A stretch of DNA of 38,005 bases from JAQXGO01 sp045592445 (GTDB lineage Bacteria; Bacillota; Clostridia; UMGS1883; UMGS1540): contig JAZNUV010000018.1 in NCBI GenBank assembly GCA_045592445.1, positions 1 to 38,005 of the forward strand, read 5' to 3'. Within the stretch, counting starts at the first letter, position 1; every line of letters begins with the position of its first letter. Below, piece after piece: positions 1-8,304 of the stretch. Made by a program: the position numbers and the translations under genes. Below the pieces are notes generated by a model, which worked only from the letters and a program-made list of their open reading frames with translations, was not told the origin of the DNA and searched no databases.

Positions 1-410
1 AAAGGATTTGAACCTTAAGAAGGCAGTCGGCTAAAAGAAAAATTCCGTCGACTTTTGTCGATAGGATTTTTACTTTGTATTATTCATTTTTCATTATTTA
101 ATATCCATCATTCATTTGACAGGATTTTCAATGAATAATAACTGATGAAATCGCTACGCTAATGAATAGTTTTGCTTGCGCAAAACCTATTTTTATATGG
201 CATCTAAACCATTCGGCTCTTTCAAAATTAAAAGTATTATCAAAACCATCGATTTTGTGAAATTTTATTTTCCAATAAACAGCGAAGATGCTTTTCTCTT
301 TTTGTATCGACTTTTGTCAAAATTTCAAATTTCAATATGCATTTTGTCTTTTCTTCATGTAATACCAAACTATATGTCAGAATTTTCTGGTAAATTTTAC
401 CATTTTTCTA
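1..410. other. AT-rich non-coding left edge with inverted repeats
   Basis: No convincing gene is seen in the first 410 bases. The stretch is AT-rich and holds small palindromes. TATTATTCATT at 78-88 is the exact reverse complement of AATGAATAATA at 130-140. GTTTTGC at 169-175 pairs with GCAAAAC at 180-186 around a TTGC loop, and the pairing extends by AATA/TATT across a bulged C. That hairpin is followed by a short T-rich run, so it could end a gene lying left of the window. The 12-mer TCGACTTTTGTC occurs at 48-59 and again at 307-318. Confidence 0.5.
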
Positions 411-439
411 TTGCGACTCCTTTTAAAATATGCTATACT
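411..439 (+). promoter_or_regulatory. Sigma-A-type promoter of glgA-glgP
   Basis: TTGCGA at 411-416 and TATACT at 434-439 are separated by exactly 17 bases. They lie 32 bases before the glgA start, which fits a short leader carrying the ribosome site AAGGAGG. It is the only good hexamer pair seen just upstream of the gene. Confidence 0.6.
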
Positions 440-470
440 TACTGCATAATCTACCCTAAGGAGGCACAAT

Positions 471-1925
471 ATGAAAGTCTTATTTGCGACATCGGAAGCC
501 GTACCCTTTGCGAAATCAGGCGGTCTCGGCGATGTAGCGGGCGCACTTCCCCTCGAACTGACGAAAACACGCGACATGGAAGTGTGTGTTTTTCTGCCGT
601 ACTATCACAGCATCAAATATAACAGCACTTTCTCCATCGAATATGTTTGTCATTTTACAATGCCGCTTGCATGGCGCCAAACTTATGTTGGTATTTTCCG
701 CGCTATCATTAAAAATCGTGGTGTCGGAAAAAACAAACGTCATGACCTTGTATACTATTTTATAGACAACGAATACTATTTTGGACGCGACGGCTACGGC
801 TATTCAGACGATGGTGAACGGTACGCATTTTTTTCCAAAGCCGTTTTGGAAGCCTTATATCACATTGATTTTACGCCCGATGTTATCCATTGTAACGATT
901 GGCAGACTGCATTTCTGCCTCTGTTTTTTAAAGCATTTTTTCAAAAAGACCCGCGCTTTTCGCACATAAAAACCATGCTTTCCATTCATAATATTGAATA
1001 CCAGGGTAAAGCAGACCCATCTTTTATTCCAGAGGTGCTTGGTGTAGATCAAACGTGGCATGGTGCAGTTTTGTTCGACGGTCTTGTAAATGCGTTAAAG
1101 ACAGGTATTGTGCTTGCTGACCAAATCACTACCGTTTCCGAAACCTATGCCTACGAGCTACGCCATGCCTATTTTGCGCATGGACTTGCGGGCATCTTAG
1201 GACAGAATGCATATAAGCTCACGGGTATTTTAAACGGCATCGACACTACTCTTTATAATCCCGCAACTGACACCGCGCTCTTTACCAATTACCGTTCTTC
1301 AGACATATCAGGTAAAGCGGAGAATAAAGAGCGTTTGCAAATGCAACTTGGTCTCTCCCCTGCACCCGACACGCCCTTAGTTGCCATTGTTTCACGACTC
1401 GTGGCACACAAAGGCATGGAATTATGCGAATATGTTGCAGATGCACTGTGCGAAAGCGGCATACAACTCATTGTACTCGGCACAGGCGATAAACGTTTTG
1501 AGGACTGTTTTCGTGCACTCGCGGAGCGGCATCGTGGCAGTGTCTCCACAAATATTTTATTTGACAGCACATTGGCAAATCGCGTTTATGCAGGTGCGGA
1601 CTTTCTGCTTATGCCCTCTAAAAGCGAGCCTTGCGGCATTTCTCAACTAATCGCCATGCGCTACGGTACCATTCCGATTGTACGGGAAACAGGCGGTCTT
1701 GTGGACACTGTACCCCCTCTTAATACTGAAACGGGCGAAGGCGTCGGCTTCACGTTCAAATGCTACAACGCACACGACATGCTTGGCGCTGTGCAACGCG
1801 CTGTCGCATTTTACCAAAATCAGGCATTACGTGAGAAGGTTGTGAAATCCATCATGCGTATAGATCATAGTTGGAAAACAGGTGCAGCACGATATATCGA
1901 CATATACAAGTCTCTTTGCGAATAA
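471..1925 (+). CDS. glgA: Glycogen synthase (ADP-glucose type, GT5)
   Basis: The gene encodes a 484-residue protein that adds glucose from ADP-glucose to the non-reducing end of an alpha-1,4-glucan in the cytoplasm. The N-terminal nucleotide-sugar loop reads KSGGLGDVAG near residue 16 (the family usually has KTGGLADV). The C-terminal half has PSKSEPCGISQL followed by a TGGLVDTV segment, the conserved GT5 donor site. The length matches bacterial GlgA (about 480). The ATG has AAGGAGG 8 bases upstream. glgP follows after 27 bases, so the two form a glycogen synthesis and breakdown pair. glgC and glgB are not in the window. The family assignment is secure. Confidence 0.97.
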   Translation: MKVLFATSEAVPFAKSGGLGDVAGALPLELTKTRDMEVCVFLPYYHSIKYNSTFSIEYVCHFTMPLAWRQTYVGIFRAIIKNRGVGKNKRHDLVYYFIDNEYYFGRDGYGYSDDGERYAFFSKAVLEALYHIDFTPDVIHCNDWQTAFLPLFFKAFFQKDPRFSHIKTMLSIHNIEYQGKADPSFIPEVLGVDQTWHGAVLFDGLVNALKTGIVLADQITTVSETYAYELRHAYFAHGLAGILGQNAYKLTGILNGIDTTLYNPATDTALFTNYRSSDISGKAENKERLQMQLGLSPAPDTPLVAIVSRLVAHKGMELCEYVADALCESGIQLIVLGTGDKRFEDCFRALAERHRGSVSTNILFDSTLANRVYAGADFLLMPSKSEPCGISQLIAMRYGTIPIVRETGGLVDTVPPLNTETGEGVGFTFKCYNAHDMLGAVQRAVAFYQNQALREKVVKSIMRIDHSWKTGAARYIDIYKSLCE

Positions 1926-1952
1926 ACTGTAAAAAAGAAAGGAGTGCATATA

Positions 1953-4355
1953 TTGGATATAAAAACTGTTTCTGCACAGCTTGAGGAAACCTGTAACCGT
2001 CATTTCGGCTCTCCCTTGTCAGCTGCCACGCGCCAGCAGGCCTATAAAACTGTATGTATGGTTCTTCGGGATATTCTCCTCGAAAAAAATGCGACGTTTC
2101 GTCGCCAATTGGATAAAGAAAATAAAAAACAGGTTTATTATATGTCAATGGAATTTTTAGTTGGCACCTCGCTTCGAAACAACCTCTTCAACTTAGGACT
2201 AACGGAGATTTTTTCGGATGCACTATCCGCCGCCGGCATAAATCTATATGATTTGTACGCCACAGAACCTGATGCAGGTCTCGGTAACGGTGGTCTTGGG
2301 CGGCTCGCCTCCTGCTATATGGACGCCGCTACATCCCTTGGCTATCCGATGACAGGCTTTTCCATTCGCTATGAGTTTGGTATTTTTAAACAAAAAATTA
2401 TAGACGGTTGGCAAATGGAATTTCCTGACGATTGGCTAAATATGGGTGAAGTTTGGCTTTCCGCACGACCTGACTCTGCCATAGAAGTACATTTTGGCGG
2501 TCACGCGGACGAGTATACAGATGAAACCGGCTATCATGTTGTGCATCGGGATTATTCCACCGTAATTGCAGTCCCATATGACATGTTTATATCCGGTTAC
2601 AATACCGATGCAACAAATCGACTCATTTTATGGAGTGCAAAGTCTGCCGGTCATATTGATATGAATGCCTTTTCTCGTGGCGAATATGTAAAAGCTTTGG
2701 AGGAAAACACGCGGGCAGAGGTAATTTCCAAGGTGCTCTACCCTGCCGATGACCACATGGAAGGAAAAATTCTGCGGCTTCGTCAGCAATACTTTTTTGT
2801 CAGTGCGTCCTTGCAAAGTATTACAGACGCACATTTTAAAAAATACGGGCGGCTTGATACACTGCCCGAAAAAGTCGCCATTCACATCAATGACACGCAT
2901 CCTGCACTTTGTGTACCTGAGCTTATGCGCATTTTAATGGATATACATGGTTTTAGCTGGGACGACGCTTTTTCCGTTGCGGAGCAAACACTCTCCTATA
3001 CAAACCATACCATTATGAGTGAGGCAATGGAACGATGGAATGTATCTATGTTTCGAAGTGAACTGCCGCGCATCTTCCAAATTGTACAAGAGCTCAACCG
3101 CCGCCTTGTGCAGCACTTACACACCATTTATCCGGGTGACTTTGCCAAAATAGATTATATGTCTATTATTTCCGGGCAAGAAATACGTATGGCAAATCTT
3201 TGCCTCTCTGTATGTCACACCGTAAACGGCGTTTCCCGCCTGCACAGCGATATTTTAAAAGACAGTATATTCCATGACTATTATGTAATAAACAAAGAGA
3301 AATTTTGTAACGTAACAAACGGTATTGCATATCGCCGTTGGCTTTGCCAGGCAAATCCGGAGCTGACTGCTTTAATTTCTGAACTTTGCGGCCCCTCTTT
3401 TATGGAAAACGCAGAAAATCTGACTGAACTATTGCGCTTTAAAGACGACCCGAACGTATTAGATGCGTTGGAGAAAATCAAGCGCCGTCGCAAAATCGAA
3501 CTTCGCGATTATATATCGCGTGCAAACGGCATCAATGTGGATGAAAACAGTATTTTTGATATGCAGATTAAGCGTCTGCACGAATATAAGCGTCAGCTTT
3601 TAAATGCACTTCATATCCTGCATCTTTATCGCACTATAAAGGATAATCCGAATATCGAGATGACACCGCGAACATTTCTCTTTGGTGCGAAGGCATCCTC
3701 CGGCTATTTTATGGCAAAACAGATTATACGTCTTTTGGTCGCAATTGCAAACACAGTCAATTCTGACCCGGCTATGCAAGGACGACTGAAAGTTATATTT
3801 ATAGAGGATTACAAGGTATCTTTAGCTGAGCTTATGATTCCCGCCGCAGATATTTCCGAGCAAATTTCTGTTGCTGGCAAAGAGGCTTCCGGCACAGGTA
3901 ACATGAAACTGATGATAAACGGCGCTGTTACCATCGGTACCTTGGACGGTGCAAATGTGGAAATATGCGAAGCAGTCGGCCGTGAGAATATATTCCTCTT
4001 CGGTATGACCGCGCCCGAGGTGGAAGCGCTTTGGAGACGCGGCTACTCACCCTCAGAATATTTGCGTACAAATTCCGCGCTGCGTGCTGTCATAGACATG
4101 CTGACAAGCGGCGTTTTAGGCGCACGATTTGATGATATTGTTAACGCGCTCTTAACGACACACGGCGGCGCTGCGGATGCTTATATGACAATTGCAGATT
4201 TTGATGATTATGCTCGAGCACAAAGAGAGGTTAACTCGGCGTATCGGGATAAAACAAGATTTTATAACATGTCTCTTGTTAACATTGCAAATGCGGGTAT
4301 ATTTTCCGCAGACCGTAGCATAAGACAATACGCAGAAAATATTTGGCATCTTTAA
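1953..4355 (+). CDS. glgP: Glycogen/maltodextrin phosphorylase (GT35)
   Basis: This is the PLP-dependent phosphorylase that releases glucose-1-phosphate from alpha-1,4-glucans. The cofactor-lysine segment EASGTGNMKLMINGA and the following GTLDGANVEI are intact in the C-terminal third, and DAGLGNGGLGRLASCYMDA is present in the N-terminal half. Length is about 800 residues, normal for the family. A TTG start at 1953 is preferred because AAAGGAG (1938-1944) lies 8 bases before it. A longer frame from GTG at 1944 would begin inside that ribosome site. The gene sits directly behind glgA on the same transcript and ends just before a strong hairpin terminator. Confidence 0.96.
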   Translation: MDIKTVSAQLEETCNRHFGSPLSAATRQQAYKTVCMVLRDILLEKNATFRRQLDKENKKQVYYMSMEFLVGTSLRNNLFNLGLTEIFSDALSAAGINLYDLYATEPDAGLGNGGLGRLASCYMDAATSLGYPMTGFSIRYEFGIFKQKIIDGWQMEFPDDWLNMGEVWLSARPDSAIEVHFGGHADEYTDETGYHVVHRDYSTVIAVPYDMFISGYNTDATNRLILWSAKSAGHIDMNAFSRGEYVKALEENTRAEVISKVLYPADDHMEGKILRLRQQYFFVSASLQSITDAHFKKYGRLDTLPEKVAIHINDTHPALCVPELMRILMDIHGFSWDDAFSVAEQTLSYTNHTIMSEAMERWNVSMFRSELPRIFQIVQELNRRLVQHLHTIYPGDFAKIDYMSIISGQEIRMANLCLSVCHTVNGVSRLHSDILKDSIFHDYYVINKEKFCNVTNGIAYRRWLCQANPELTALISELCGPSFMENAENLTELLRFKDDPNVLDALEKIKRRRKIELRDYISRANGINVDENSIFDMQIKRLHEYKRQLLNALHILHLYRTIKDNPNIEMTPRTFLFGAKASSGYFMAKQIIRLLVAIANTVNSDPAMQGRLKVIFIEDYKVSLAELMIPAADISEQISVAGKEASGTGNMKLMINGAVTIGTLDGANVEICEAVGRENIFLFGMTAPEVEALWRRGYSPSEYLRTNSALRAVIDMLTSGVLGARFDDIVNALLTTHGGAADAYMTIADFDDYARAQREVNSAYRDKTRFYNMSLVNIANAGIFSADRSIRQYAENIWHL

Positions 4356-4363
4356 AATAATGA

Positions 4364-4395
4364 AGGCTGTTTGAAATACTTCAAACAGCCTCTTT
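4364..4395. terminator. Bidirectional rho-independent terminator between glgP and gatD
   Basis: AGGCTGTTTGAA at 4364-4375 pairs perfectly with TTCAAACAGCCT at 4380-4391 around an ATAC loop. CTTTCTTAT follows on the plus strand. The hairpin lies between two convergent genes and likely serves both. Confidence 0.8.
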
Positions 4396-4403
4396 CTTAT
4401 ATT

Positions 4404-5126
4404 TTACACCATTATGCCCATTCGCGCAAGTATTGCATTTCGCGCGGCAATCTCTAGCGTATCATCCAAGGGCGAGAGTGTGCATTCCCCATATTTTTTC
4501 GTAAGTGCGGCCTCTAAAATCTTATCTGCAAGTTCCGGATTTTTCGCCAAAAGCGGGCCATGCAGATATGTACAATAGGTTCCCTTATATAAAAGTCCTT
4601 CCGTAGTGTCCTCACCATTATTACCAAAGCCTGTAAGTACATGGCCAAGCGGTTGCAGGTCACCGATATACATTTTCCCCACATGATTTTCAAAGCCTAC
4701 AACAGGAACACCTTCCATAGAAACAGCAATATTTCCAATTACACGTTTTTCCCCTTTTTCTGTATGAACAGGTAAAATACCAAGTCCCTTGGCTTTATCC
4801 CCTGCCGCCGTAATATAAGAAGTACCCAACATCTCGTACCCGCTACATACCGAAAGCATTACGCCGCCATCTTCAATATATTCGCGCAGGAATTCCTTTT
4901 TTTCTCCTTCCAGGTCGCGCAAAACAATTTGCATTTCAAAATCTTGCCCGCCACCACAGAGGATAATATCACACTCATTCTTATCCAGCACGTCACCAAC
5001 AGAATGATCATGTACATACACCATAATACCGCGCTCTTTAGCGCGGTATGTAAGCACTTTAAGATTGCCGACATCCCCGTATGCATTTAAAAGTTCAGGG
5101 TACAGATGGCAAATGTGAAGTTCCAT
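4404..5126 (-). CDS. gatD: GatD-like type 1 glutamine amidotransferase (lipid II amidation)
   Basis: The 240-residue protein is a class I glutamine amidotransferase of the CobB/CobQ-like GatD family. In other Firmicutes GatD supplies ammonia to MurT, which amidates the D-glutamate of lipid II. It begins MELHICHLYPELLNAYGD, as this family does. The nucleophile Cys94 sits in LSVCSGYEMLG and His189 in CTYLHGPLLAKNPELAD, the same positions as the known catalytic pair of S. aureus GatD. ATG at 5126 is chosen because GGTGGG lies just upstream; a GTG three codons earlier falls in that site. The usual partner murT is not adjacent. The neighbour, 16 bases upstream, is a PP2C phosphatase gene, so the two are probably co-transcribed. 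Confidence 0.88.
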   Translation of the reverse strand: MELHICHLYPELLNAYGDVGNLKVLTYRAKERGIMVYVHDHSVGDVLDKNECDIILCGGGQDFEMQIVLRDLEGEKKEFLREYIEDGGVMLSVCSGYEMLGTSYITAAGDKAKGLGILPVHTEKGEKRVIGNIAVSMEGVPVVGFENHVGKMYIGDLQPLGHVLTGFGNNGEDTTEGLLYKGTYCTYLHGPLLAKNPELADKILEAALTKKYGECTLSPLDDTLEIAARNAILARMGIMV

Positions 5127-5142
5127 AAATCCCACCTACCTT

Positions 5143-6153
5143 CTATTCGCGAAGCTGAAATTCATCGTCATTGATCACACGGCCGTTACCAAGCACAGAA
5201 ACCGGCGACGGCGTTGGTTCTGCTGTTGGTGTTGCATCCGCCGGCAGATTTTGTGTTTTGCCCCACGGACGCGACAACAGATACGCTGCCAAAACTGCAA
5301 TCAAAATAACTAAAGCCCCGGCCTTTACGATACCCTTTGGCACGCGTGGTGTTTTCCCGCTTTTCCCGTTTCTCACGACCAAAACGGTGATATTATCATC
5401 TGCACCGCGTGCAATTGCCTCACTAATCAGGCGCTGTGCAAGACGCTCATTCCGCATGCGAAGAGAAAGAATATAGGCAATTCTGTCATCAGACAGATAA
5501 TCTGTAAGACCATTCGAGCAAAGTAAAAACAGATCGCCTGCCTCTACAGGCATCGGGCTCGACATATGCATTTTTTGCCCCTGTTCAAGATTTAGCTTGC
5601 CGATGCCGCCCGTAAGATTCCGTCTTGACGGATGGTCTTTTGCCTCTTCTCGACGAATTGCACCAATATTTAAAAGATGTTGTGCTTCCGTATCATCCAC
5701 TGTAAGTCGGTTCAGTCGTCCATATTTAAAAGCATATACGCGTGCACTGCCTGTATTGAGTGCTGTTGCAACACCATGATTTATGACAAGCATAGCCATA
5801 GATGCCCCTGTATTGGTGCCTAAAGACTTGAGAAAATGATTCGCCTCTTCCGTATACCCTTCCACTACGCTCCCAATTGCTTCTACCGTAACTGCACCCA
5901 ATTTTTCATGATGCTTTTTCAGTATAGATAAAGCTTTTTGTGCCGCCGTACCTGCTTCATCATGATTTCCGAAGCCGTCACTGACTGCGAAAACACTATG
6001 ACGAGTCCGTAAGTCTTTAGAAAACGGTTTATTTATCGGCACCGAGCCTTGTGGCGGCACGGACCCGTTTACATAGAAATTATCTGTCATATTTTCAGTT
6101 CTGCGAGAACACATTGCTGTCGCTGTCATCAATGATTTCATAAGCAAATTCAA
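5143..6153 (-). CDS. Membrane-anchored PP2C-family protein phosphatase, atypical metal site
   Basis: A PP2C-like domain (about residues 15-262) is followed by one membrane helix (about 275-295) and a short Pro/Thr-rich outer tail, 336 residues in all. Visible PP2C motifs are TDNFYVNG (24-30), AVSDGFGNHDEAG (56-68), the HPSRRNLTGGIG region (174-185) and GADDNITVLVV (250-260). The motif normally written CSDGL reads CSNGLTD here, with Asn214 where a metal-binding Asp is expected. The codon is AAT. Activity may therefore be reduced, or the protein may act as a sensor. TTG at 6153 is the likely start, with GGCGG just upstream. A separate canonical PP2C lies at 26.6 kb, so this is not the PrkC partner by position. 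Confidence 0.85.
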   Translation of the reverse strand: MNLLMKSLMTATAMCSRRTENMTDNFYVNGSVPPQGSVPINKPFSKDLRTRHSVFAVSDGFGNHDEAGTAAQKALSILKKHHEKLGAVTVEAIGSVVEGYTEEANHFLKSLGTNTGASMAMLVINHGVATALNTGSARVYAFKYGRLNRLTVDDTEAQHLLNIGAIRREEAKDHPSRRNLTGGIGKLNLEQGQKMHMSSPMPVEAGDLFLLCSNGLTDYLSDDRIAYILSLRMRNERLAQRLISEAIARGADDNITVLVVRNGKSGKTPRVPKGIVKAGALVILIAVLAAYLLSRPWGKTQNLPADATPTAEPTPSPVSVLGNGRVINDDEFQLRE

Positions 6154-6193
6154 TCTACCGCCTTTTTATTAGCTATTATTTATCTTATTTTAT

Positions 6194-6222
6194 ATTATAC
6201 ATAGCAAAAAAGGACTTGTCAA
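6194..6222 (-). promoter_or_regulatory. Consensus sigma-A promoter for the PP2C-gatD pair
   Basis: On the minus strand TTGACA (6217-6222) is followed after 17 bases by TATAAT (6194-6199). Both hexamers match consensus exactly. It lies about 40 bases upstream of the TTG start of the PP2C gene. Confidence 0.82.
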
Positions 6223-6268
6223 CAAAATTGTTACATTATTATTAAAATTCTTTTTATTTATTTTTTTA

Positions 6269-6297
6269 TTGACAATATAAGGAAATCTTTGTATAAT
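6269..6297 (+). promoter_or_regulatory. Consensus sigma-A promoter for the L,D-transpeptidase gene
   Basis: TTGACA at 6269-6274 and TATAAT at 6292-6297 are 17 bases apart and match consensus exactly. The gene starts at 6339. The minus-strand promoter lies 46 bases away, so the two fire divergently. Confidence 0.85.
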
Positions 6298-6338
6298 ATG
6301 ACATGTGTCATTGAAAACCATTCTCAAGGAGTGTTTAT

Positions 6339-7337
6339 ATGCTTAAAAAAATTGTGTTGTCTTTCTGTATCTTTCTTCTTTCGCTTTGCGCGCTTGGTGC
6401 TGATGCGGCATCTGTTTCTCTTGACGCCGGCGAAACCATAACGCTCCACAACGCTTCTCCGTGGTATATTGCAAACGATGCATGGCTACAAACCATGCAG
6501 ATGACAGAAGCGGACGAAAATGGTATTTTATATATTTCCGTTGAGGATTTTCGTACAATTTTTCGTTGTAATATTTCCTATAATTATGACGATCTTTCTA
6601 TTTATGTGCAGCATAAAGGGCGCGAAATTTGGCAAGGCTTATTCACACCTGTCATGTTTGTGGACGGTATTCCTTACCCCAATCCCGCGCCGTATATTTC
6701 GTCGCAAAGCGGCAATGTTATGATTCCTGCCGAGCCATATGCCTCTGTATTTGGCTACAAGGGCACCTACATCAAATCGGCGGATTATGCACCCGGCAAG
6801 CTTTTATTGGAACTGCCGCCGCACGTGTTTACCATTAGTCATATTGAAGTGAACAAGACCATGCAAATGGTAACTGTATTTGGCAAAGACGCAGTCGGAA
6901 CTGTAATGCCGCTCAAATACTTTTTGTGCAGTACGGGTGCGCCGCTTGAACTTACGCCAAACGGAAACTTTACTGCCCGACCGCTCACATATTCTAAAAA
7001 TCACGGCCCGTGGTATTATTTTGCAGATTCCAAATGCTGGGTTTTATATTGTACACAAATTAGCGGAAATATTTGTTTTCATAGCATTCCCTTTAACACC
7101 TATGGTGTTGACTCCCTGAGTAGTTCCGGCTACGCAGCAATTGGCGAGATTGCGTCGCATGGTTGCATTCGGCTTATGATTGAGGATGCACGCTTTATCT
7201 GGGAAAATTGCAAAGATATACCGATTACAATTTCAGACGGATTTTATGACGAAACGCTGGCAACGATAAAAAAAGGTATTTTACACAATCGCCCCGCATA
7301 CACAGATTATGTTGAATCGTTACGCGGAAGTTATTGA
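6339..7337 (+). CDS. Secreted YkuD-family L,D-transpeptidase
   Basis: The 332-residue protein has an N-terminal signal peptide (basic MLKKI, hydrophobic core to about residue 19, likely cleavage near ADA-AS). A middle region (about 40-160) resembles the stalk or copper amine oxidase N-like domains of Clostridial wall proteins. The C-terminal part is a YkuD catalytic domain, with HSIPFNTYG followed by SHGCIR, whose Cys276 is the expected nucleophile. Such enzymes form or remodel 3-3 cross-links, or attach proteins to peptidoglycan, outside the membrane. The ATG has AAGGAG 8 bases upstream. The gene is a single unit with its own promoter and terminator. Its exact substrate cannot be told. Confidence 0.9.
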   Translation: MLKKIVLSFCIFLLSLCALGADAASVSLDAGETITLHNASPWYIANDAWLQTMQMTEADENGILYISVEDFRTIFRCNISYNYDDLSIYVQHKGREIWQGLFTPVMFVDGIPYPNPAPYISSQSGNVMIPAEPYASVFGYKGTYIKSADYAPGKLLLELPPHVFTISHIEVNKTMQMVTVFGKDAVGTVMPLKYFLCSTGAPLELTPNGNFTARPLTYSKNHGPWYYFADSKCWVLYCTQISGNICFHSIPFNTYGVDSLSSSGYAAIGEIASHGCIRLMIEDARFIWENCKDIPITISDGFYDETLATIKKGILHNRPAYTDYVESLRGSY

Positions 7338-7352
7338 TTTTCATAACAGCTC

Positions 7353-7393
7353 AAAAATAGCGCATGTTCTCCACCAAAACATGCGCTATTTTT
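7353..7393 (+). terminator. Rho-independent terminator of the L,D-transpeptidase gene
   Basis: AAAAATAGCGCATGTT (7353-7368) pairs perfectly over 16 bases with AACATGCGCTATTTTT (7378-7393). The right arm ends in five T residues. It lies 15 bases after the stop codon. Confidence 0.9.
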
Positions 7394-7474
7394 GTGCATT
7401 CATCTTTTTAAAAGTACAATAGCTACTTACCTATCCGTTTTGATGCAGGAATAAACAAATATATATTTTGGGTA

Positions 7475-7503
7475 TTGTATTTTTACGCAAAAAATGATAT
7501 AAT
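7475..7503 (+). promoter_or_regulatory. Promoter of the lipoprotein-deoR-HIRAN-ygiQ-folD operon
   Basis: TTGTAT at 7475-7480 and TATAAT at 7498-7503 are spaced by 17 bases, 34 bases before the first start codon of the operon. No other promoter is evident up to folD. Confidence 0.65.
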
Positions 7504-7537
7504 GAATATAATCATTCAAGCGAAAGGATGAAACAAA

Positions 7538-8287
7538 ATGAGAAAATGCTTGTTTTTACTTTTACTGCTTTCTCTTTTCTGCACGGCGTGTTCCGGTAAA
7601 AACGAACTGCATACGCCTGAAGTGACGGAAATGCCTATAGCCGGGGAAAATATTCCTCCTACTTTATCTCCTGATTCTATGGCGCCGACTGTTTCCGCCA
7701 CTGCACCTTGTGCACAGACAGCAAACCCAACCCCAACAGTGGCACCCCAGACAGGGGGCGTGCCCATCTCAAAGATGTATATTGACATTATAAAAAGCAA
7801 TAACTATTTTATGAAAGCAAAAGTCAGCGGCGTTTCCAACGTTAGCGAATTTGCTGTTTCTGTAAGCAGCGAAAGCACCGCTATGGAAACGCATACAAAC
7901 GGTGTCCTTTATAATACAGTTATCAAAGGCGGCGTAACGTATATGATTGACCACCAAAGTAAGATTGTCATTACAAGCAGTGCAGAAGTTGCAAATTCTG
8001 CCAGCAACATGGCAGGTGATAAGCTCGTTGCAGACGGCATTACTTTTGTAAATACAACAAACGGAACATTTGATGGGCAGTCTTGCAGTTACGACGAATA
8101 TAATGTCCCAAGCGGCGGTACGATGCGGTTTTATTTTAATGACCATGCTTTAGTTGGTATTGAAAGCAGCGTTCAAGGTTTAACAACAAGATATAGTATT
8201 GAAGAGCTTTCCGCAGGGCATCGTTCTGCTATGCATAACATTCCTGCCGACTATCAGCTTTTGGATATGGCCTCTTTGGGCGGCTGA
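7538..8287 (+). CDS. Putative lipoprotein, possibly LolA/LppX-like fold
   Basis: The 249-residue product starts with a lipoprotein signal, a hydrophobic stretch from residue 5 ending in FCTAC with Cys18 as the likely lipidated residue. The -3 position is Cys, which is not the usual Leu. A Pro/Thr-rich linker (about 25-72) leads to a beta-rich domain. Short segments such as YMIDHQSKIVI, then GTMRFYFNDHALVGIES and a late IPADYQLLD, resemble the LolA/LppX lipid-binding fold, but this is only a resemblance by eye. The ATG has AAAGGATG upstream. It is the first gene of a five-gene operon, 17 bases before the DeoR regulator. Its function is unknown. Confidence 0.8.
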   Translation: MRKCLFLLLLLSLFCTACSGKNELHTPEVTEMPIAGENIPPTLSPDSMAPTVSATAPCAQTANPTPTVAPQTGGVPISKMYIDIIKSNNYFMKAKVSGVSNVSEFAVSVSSESTAMETHTNGVLYNTVIKGGVTYMIDHQSKIVITSSAEVANSASNMAGDKLVADGITFVNTTNGTFDGQSCSYDEYNVPSGGTMRFYFNDHALVGIESSVQGLTTRYSIEELSAGHRSAMHNIPADYQLLDMASLGG

Positions 8288-8304
8288 TAAAAGGAGGAAT
8301 TGAG

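Noticed and set aside
1..40. Minus-strand sequence GGTTCAAATCC resembling a tRNA T-arm at the left edge
   Set aside because: No D-arm, anticodon stem or acceptor stem can be built from the following 70 bases, and the T-stem pairs over only four bases.
176..622. A 148-codon plus-strand reading frame upstream of and into glgA
   Set aside because: It overlaps the start of glgA in another frame, contains the glgA promoter and ribosome site, lacks its own ribosome site and is low-complexity AT-rich in composition.
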